Shown piece after piece: positions 30,525 through 33,649 of a stretch of DNA of 33,649 nucleotides (its first letter is position 1; each line of letters begins with the position of its first letter). The stretch is from NCBI RefSeq assembly GCF_021129155.1, contig NZ_JAJOMC010000054.1, forward strand, positions 1 to 33,649, in the 5' to 3' direction. This stretch comes from Arthrobacter sp. AK04. Lineage in GTDB: Bacteria; Actinomycetota; Actinomycetes; Actinomycetales; Micrococcaceae. The notes below the pieces were generated by a model, which did not search any database, was not told the DNA's origin, and was given only the letters and a program-made list of their open reading frames with translations. Both the position numbers and the translations under genes were made by a program.

Positions 30525-30947
30525 ATGACGGCACCCCAGATCTATGTCAGCTTTCCCGGCACAGCCCGTGAAGCCTTGAGTTTCTACGCGGACGTCTTCG
30601 GCGGGGAACTTTTCCTGCACAGCTATGAGGACTTCGGGCGCAAGGACGGGCCGCCGGACGCCATTGCCCACGGAGTACTCAAGGGCGTGGTTGCCGTGGC
30701 GGGCTCAGACGCGGCGGAAGGGCAGAACAGCGTCCGCCTTGAAGGTGTCATGCTGTCGCTGCTGGGGACAGCCGAACCGGAAGTCCTCCACGAGTGGTTC
30801 GACAAGCTTGCCGTGGACGGCCGGGTGGTGGACCCGCTCGGTCCCAAGCCCTGGGGCGCATCGGACGGCCAGGTGATCGACCAGCACGGCCTCCACTGGC
30901 TCATCGGCTACGAATCCGGGCTTGAACCGGCGGAGCCGGCCCAATAG
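30525..30947 (+). CDS. VOC/PhnB-like protein
   Basis: A 140-residue protein of the vicinal oxygen chelate superfamily, PhnB-like subgroup: PQIYVSFPGTAREALSFYADVFGGEL, then MLSLLGTAEPEVLHEWFDKLAVDGRVVDPLGPKPWGASDGQVIDQHGLHWLIGY. The segment W-G-A-x-x-G and D-x-H-G-x-x-W is typical. PhnB-like proteins often lack full metal sites and have no firm function. TATGCT (30513-30518) ends 6 bases before the ATG, suggesting a leaderless mRNA. The gene converges on the XRE regulator, with only 27 bases between stops. Confidence 0.85.
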   Translation: MTAPQIYVSFPGTAREALSFYADVFGGELFLHSYEDFGRKDGPPDAIAHGVLKGVVAVAGSDAAEGQNSVRLEGVMLSLLGTAEPEVLHEWFDKLAVDGRVVDPLGPKPWGASDGQVIDQHGLHWLIGYESGLEPAEPAQ

Positions 30948-30974
30948 GGCACGCCCGCCTAGCCCGTATGGTTC

Positions 30975-31859
30975 CTAGCCCCGCGCGTTCGCCTGGGCCA
31001 GCTGCGCGATGTTCTCCGTCACCGCCCAGGAGGCGAGGAGTTTCAGGGCTTCCTCGGACGGGCTGCCGGGCGTGGCTGGATAGACCGTGAGCGAATGCCC
31101 TGGGTCCTCTTCCAGCTCCAGCACCTGGTAGTTCAGTTCGAGCAGGCCCACTACGGGGTGCTGGAAAAACTTGGTGCCGGCGTAGTGCCGCCGGACGTTA
31201 TGGGCGGCCCAACGGGTGCGGAACTCGTCGCTGCGCATGGACAGCTCGCCAATGAGTTCCGCAATGCCCTTGTCATGCGGATTGCGGCCTGCCTCGCGCC
31301 GCAGGATGGCCACGTTGGTGCTCGCCGCCCGCTCCCAGTCCGTGTAGAAGTTGTGCGCCCTGGGGTCCAGGAAGATAAACCGTGAATGGTTGGCGGGCCG
31401 GCCGGGCCCCCGGTACATGTCCGAGTACAAGGCGTAGCCGAGGGTGTTCGCGGCCACGATGTCCATCCGGTTGTTGCCGATGAAGGCCGGTGCCCCGGTG
31501 ATGGTGTCCAGGAGGTACCGCAGTTCGGGCCGCACGCCTGACGGTGCGGGGGCAGCGGCACGCTTCCGGCCAGACATGTTGGCGGTCCTGGCGAGGTCGT
31601 AAAGGTGGTCATGTTCGGCGCGGTCCAGCACCAGCGCCCCGGCAATTGCGTCCAGAACGCTTTCCGAAACGCCGGCGAGGTTCCCGCGTTCCAGCCGCGT
31701 GTAGTAGTCCACGCTGACTCCGGCGAGCCGGGCCACTTCCTCCCGGCGCAGTCCGGGCACGCGCCGCCGCCCGCCGTAGGGTTCAATGCCCGCCTGTTCC
31801 GGAGTGATGCGCCCCCGGCGCGTGGAGAGGAACTGCCGTACTTCGGCTCGGTTATCCAT
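30975..31859 (-). CDS. XRE transcriptional regulator with MmyB-like ligand-binding domain
   Basis: A 294-residue regulator. The N-terminal helix-turn-helix (about 1-90) includes RRGRITPEQAGIEPYGGRRR, VPGLRREEVARLAGVSVDYYTRLERG and VLDAIAGALVLDRAEHDHLYDLAR. The C-terminal MmyB-type domain (about 105-270) includes LLDTITGAPAFIGNNRMDIVAAN, HNFYTDWERAA and HYAGTKFFQHPVVGLLELNYQ. MmyB-type domains are thought to bind fatty-acid-like or other small ligands. The ATG at 31859 is chosen because the helix-turn-helix begins there and TAACGT lies 7 bases upstream; the longer open frame runs back through the cupin gene. It is divergent from that gene and probably controls it and the dehydrogenase through the shared box. 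Confidence 0.9.
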   Translation of the reverse strand: MDNRAEVRQFLSTRRGRITPEQAGIEPYGGRRRVPGLRREEVARLAGVSVDYYTRLERGNLAGVSESVLDAIAGALVLDRAEHDHLYDLARTANMSGRKRAAAPAPSGVRPELRYLLDTITGAPAFIGNNRMDIVAANTLGYALYSDMYRGPGRPANHSRFIFLDPRAHNFYTDWERAASTNVAILRREAGRNPHDKGIAELIGELSMRSDEFRTRWAAHNVRRHYAGTKFFQHPVVGLLELNYQVLELEEDPGHSLTVYPATPGSPSEEALKLLASWAVTENIAQLAQANARG

Positions 31860-31916
31860 ACAGGACACGTTACGACGAATCCCGGTGCCCAAAGGAGGGT
31901 CTGCTAAAACCCGGTT

Positions 31917-31958
31917 CAGCAGGGCCCTCGCTACCTTTCCAGGCAGCCGGTTTGATGG
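31917..31958 (+). promoter_or_regulatory. Shared 42-bp box, copy upstream of the cupin gene
   Basis: CAGCAGGGCC, two bases, CGCTAC, twelve bases, CCGGTTTGATGG. The three blocks are identical, with identical spacing, to the copy at 32412-32453. CCGGTTCA also occurs at the left edge (31911-31918), giving a direct repeat with CCGGTTTGA. The box lies between the divergent XRE regulator and the cupin gene, 27 bases before the cupin ATG. Confidence 0.7.
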
Positions 31959-31985
31959 AGGCACCTCCCGTCCGAAAGGAATACC

Positions 31986-32393
31986 ATGAACCTCGAGCCC
32001 GTCCGCGAAACCGTCAAGAACCCGCCCGAACAGTTCTCCGGCGATGTCTGGGTTGACATGATCGTGCTCCCCCACGGGCCGGAGCAGCGCGCCGTTGTTG
32101 CCAAGGTGCGCTTCGCGCCGGGAGCCCGCACGGCCTGGCACTCGCACGCCCGCGGACAGTACCTCCATGTGACTTCCGGCGTGGCACGCTTCGGCACCCG
32201 GGACGGAAACATCATCGACGTCCACCCCGGCCAGACCCTCTACACTCCGCCGGGCGAAGAGCACTGGCATGCCTCAGCCAACGGAACCTTCATGGAACAC
32301 CTGGCAATCCTCGAAAACGATGAAGACCCGGCAGCTACCACAGCCTGGGCGGAGCACATCACCGATGCTGAGTACGAGGGCCGGCAAGGGTAG
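31986..32393 (+). CDS. Cupin-domain protein
   Basis: A 135-residue single-domain cupin. The metal motif 1 is RTAWHSHARGQYLHVTSG (two His, Gln/Tyr instead of Glu, then the Gly), and motif 2 is PPGEEHWHASANGTFMEHLAI. This is close to the small cupins related to hydroxynitrile lyases and quercetinase-like proteins in actinobacteria. TCCGAAAGGA gives the ribosome site. The box upstream is shared with the alcohol dehydrogenase gene, so both are probably controlled by the divergent XRE protein. The reaction is unknown. Confidence 0.88.
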   Translation: MNLEPVRETVKNPPEQFSGDVWVDMIVLPHGPEQRAVVAKVRFAPGARTAWHSHARGQYLHVTSGVARFGTRDGNIIDVHPGQTLYTPPGEEHWHASANGTFMEHLAILENDEDPAATTAWAEHITDAEYEGRQG

Positions 32394-32411
32394 GACTGCC
32401 AGAACCAGTTA

Positions 32412-32453
32412 CAGCAGGGCCACCGCTACGGACCCCCGTATCCGGTTTGATGG
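32412..32453 (+). promoter_or_regulatory. Shared 42-bp box, copy upstream of the alcohol dehydrogenase gene
   Basis: The same CAGCAGGGCC-N2-CGCTAC-N12-CCGGTTTGATGG arrangement as 31917-31958. It begins 19 bases after the cupin stop and ends 52 bases before the dehydrogenase ATG. An AT-rich patch (ATTTTAATAAC, 32470-32480) downstream may hold the -10 region. Conservation of three blocks over 42 bases with different spacers suggests an operator rather than chance. Confidence 0.7.
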
Positions 32454-32505
32454 CATCCGGCCCCTGTAGCATTTTAATAACCCCCAACAGAACCCCAGGA
32501 GACCC

Positions 32506-33546
32506 ATGACTACCGTCAAGGCCTATGCATCCCCGTCCTCCACTGAGGACCTCATTCCCACCACTATCGAACGGCGCGAAGTGGGACCCCACGACGTCCT
32601 GATCGACATCAAGTTCGCCGGCATCTGCCACTCGGACATCCACACGGTCCGCGGCGACTGGGGCCCGCAGCAGTACCCGCTGGTTCCCGGCCACGAGATC
32701 GCCGGCGTCGTCACCCAGGTGGGCTCCGAGGTGACCAGGCACGCCGTGGGCGACCGCGTCGGCGTCGGCTGCATGGTCAACTCCTGCAAGGACTGCGAGA
32801 ACTGCCTGAAGGGCGAGGAGCAGTACTGCCTCAAGGGCAACGTGGGCACCTACGGTGCCGTTGACCGCGACGGCACCATCACCCAGGGCGGCTACTCCAC
32901 CCACGTTGTGGTGACCGAAGACTTCGTGGTCCGGATCCCCGAAGCACTCGAGCTCGATGTCGCCGCTCCGCTGCTGTGCGCCGGCATCACCACCTTCTCC
33001 CCGCTGCACCACTGGGGCGCCGGACCCGGCAAGAAGGTCGCCGTCGTCGGCCTGGGCGGGCTCGGCCACATGGGCGTCAAGATCGCCCACGCCATGGGCG
33101 CCGAGGTCACCGTGCTGTCCCAGTCGCTCAAGAAGCAGGAAGACGGCCTGAAGCTGGGCGCCGACCACTACTACGCCACCAGCGACGAGAGCACCTTCAG
33201 CGACCTCGCCGGCACGTTCGACCTGATCATCAACACGGTCAGCGCCTCGATAGACATCAGCTCCTACCTGCAGCTGCTGAAACTCGACGGTGCCCTGGTG
33301 AACGTTGGCGCCCCCGCCGAGCCGCTCCCCGTCAACGCGTTCGCACTGATCGGCGGCCGCCGGTCCTTCGCCGGCTCCATGATCGGCGGCATCCGCGAAA
33401 CGCAGGAGATGCTGGACTTCTGCGCCGAGCACGGCATCGGTGCCGAGATCGAGGTCATCCCGGCCGAGAAGATCAACGAGGCCTACGAGCGCGTCCTCGC
33501 CTCGGACGTCCGCTACCGCTTCGTGATCGACACTTCCACCCTCTAG
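32506..33546 (+). CDS. Zinc-dependent alcohol dehydrogenase (YahK/cinnamyl-alcohol-dehydrogenase type)
   Basis: A 346-residue medium-chain dehydrogenase that reduces aldehydes with NADPH or oxidises alcohols. The catalytic zinc site is AGICHSDIH (Cys41) with VPGHEIAG (His63, Glu64) and PLLCAGITTF. The structural zinc lobe has Cys94, 97, 100 and 108 in SCKDCENCLKGEEQYC. The cofactor motif is GLGGLGHMGVK. This pattern is that of YahK/CAD-like broad-specificity aldehyde reductases. CCAGGAG lies 8 bases ahead of the ATG. It shares an upstream box with the cupin gene, suggesting joint induction, perhaps by toxic aldehydes. Confidence 0.93.
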   Translation: MTTVKAYASPSSTEDLIPTTIERREVGPHDVLIDIKFAGICHSDIHTVRGDWGPQQYPLVPGHEIAGVVTQVGSEVTRHAVGDRVGVGCMVNSCKDCENCLKGEEQYCLKGNVGTYGAVDRDGTITQGGYSTHVVVTEDFVVRIPEALELDVAAPLLCAGITTFSPLHHWGAGPGKKVAVVGLGGLGHMGVKIAHAMGAEVTVLSQSLKKQEDGLKLGADHYYATSDESTFSDLAGTFDLIINTVSASIDISSYLQLLKLDGALVNVGAPAEPLPVNAFALIGGRRSFAGSMIGGIRETQEMLDFCAEHGIGAEIEVIPAEKINEAYERVLASDVRYRFVIDTSTL

Positions 33547-33568
33547 CAGCACAACGCGTTCGACCGGG

Positions 33569-33593
33569 GGCCGGGCCCAGTATGGGGCCGGCC
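33569..33593 (+). terminator. Probable terminator hairpin after the alcohol dehydrogenase
   Basis: GGCCGG and CCGGCC form a perfect 6-base stem around a 13-base loop, 23 bases past the stop codon. The T-tract that might follow cannot be judged because the sequence beyond turns into a G run. Confidence 0.45.
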
Positions 33594-33596
33594 GCC

Positions 33597-33649
33597 GGGG
33601 GGGGGGGGGGGGTGTGCCCCCCACCCCCGGGGGCGGGGGCACCGATAAA
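33597..33649. other. Low-complexity contig end (likely sequencing or assembly error)
   Basis: Sixteen consecutive G (33597-33612) are followed by short runs of C and G (CCCCCC, CCCCCGGGGG, GGGGG). This is unlike anything else in the window. It reads like poly-G error at the end of an assembly rather than real genome sequence. Confidence 0.6.

Noticed and set aside
31860..32270. N-terminal extension of the MmyB-type regulator through the cupin gene
   Set aside because: The extension is antisense to the cupin coding region, and the helix-turn-helix begins at the ATG at 31859, which has promoter-like sequence just upstream.

Overview
The window is high-G+C DNA with strong G/C preference at third codon positions, many GTG starts, ATGA-type gene overlaps and several promoters that seem to give leaderless mRNAs. 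Gene content and protein style suggest an actinobacterium of the Arthrobacter/Pseudarthrobacter group (Micrococcaceae). That placement is inference, since no rRNA or marker gene is present. I see no tRNA, rRNA, insertion sequence, phage gene or CRISPR array.

Left end (1-5.5 kb): the tail of an unidentified gene, then a tightly packed operon for a methylenetetrahydrofolate reductase, a CycA-type Gly/D-Ala/D-Ser permease and formyltetrahydrofolate deformylase (PurU). Together these suggest folate-linked one-carbon disposal. Small proteins follow, including a 54-residue minus-strand gene not obvious from long-ORF searches, then a universal stress protein and a helix-turn-helix protein.

Centre (5.5-22 kb): this is the most interesting part. 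A Nac-like LysR regulator (8834-9754) sits among four promoters with one shared architecture. Each has an ATA-N9-TAT box, GTCTT exactly 33 bases from the C before that box, and a -10-like hexamer 27-28 bases further on. The four promoters face (1) an aminotransferase plus RraA/HMG-aldolase-type gene, (2) a small unknown gene, (3) a polyamine-type ABC importer operon divergent from the regulator, and (4) a run of pxpABC (5-oxoprolinase), an MHS-family transporter, two SDR enzymes, a 2-hydroxyacid dehydrogenase and an L-idonate-dehydrogenase-like enzyme. The last run ends at a perfect 23-bp palindromic terminator. I infer one regulon for uptake and breakdown of a nitrogen-containing compound. 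The enzyme set could open a lactam ring, remove the amino group and cleave a 4-hydroxy-2-oxo acid.

Right part (22-33.6 kb): on the minus strand, a DUF5671-like membrane protein with a small partner, an HPt-like protein lacking the phospho-accepting His, and an XRE regulator/membrane protein pair. The pair diverges, across two tandem 17-bp repeats, from an ABC exporter (ATPase plus a large permease). Then come a DUF2236 protein, a DUF817 membrane protein, a GNAT enzyme, a PhnB-like VOC protein, an MmyB-type XRE regulator, and a cupin gene and zinc alcohol dehydrogenase gene that share a 42-bp upstream box. The last ~50 bases are a poly-G/poly-C stretch that looks like a low-quality contig end.
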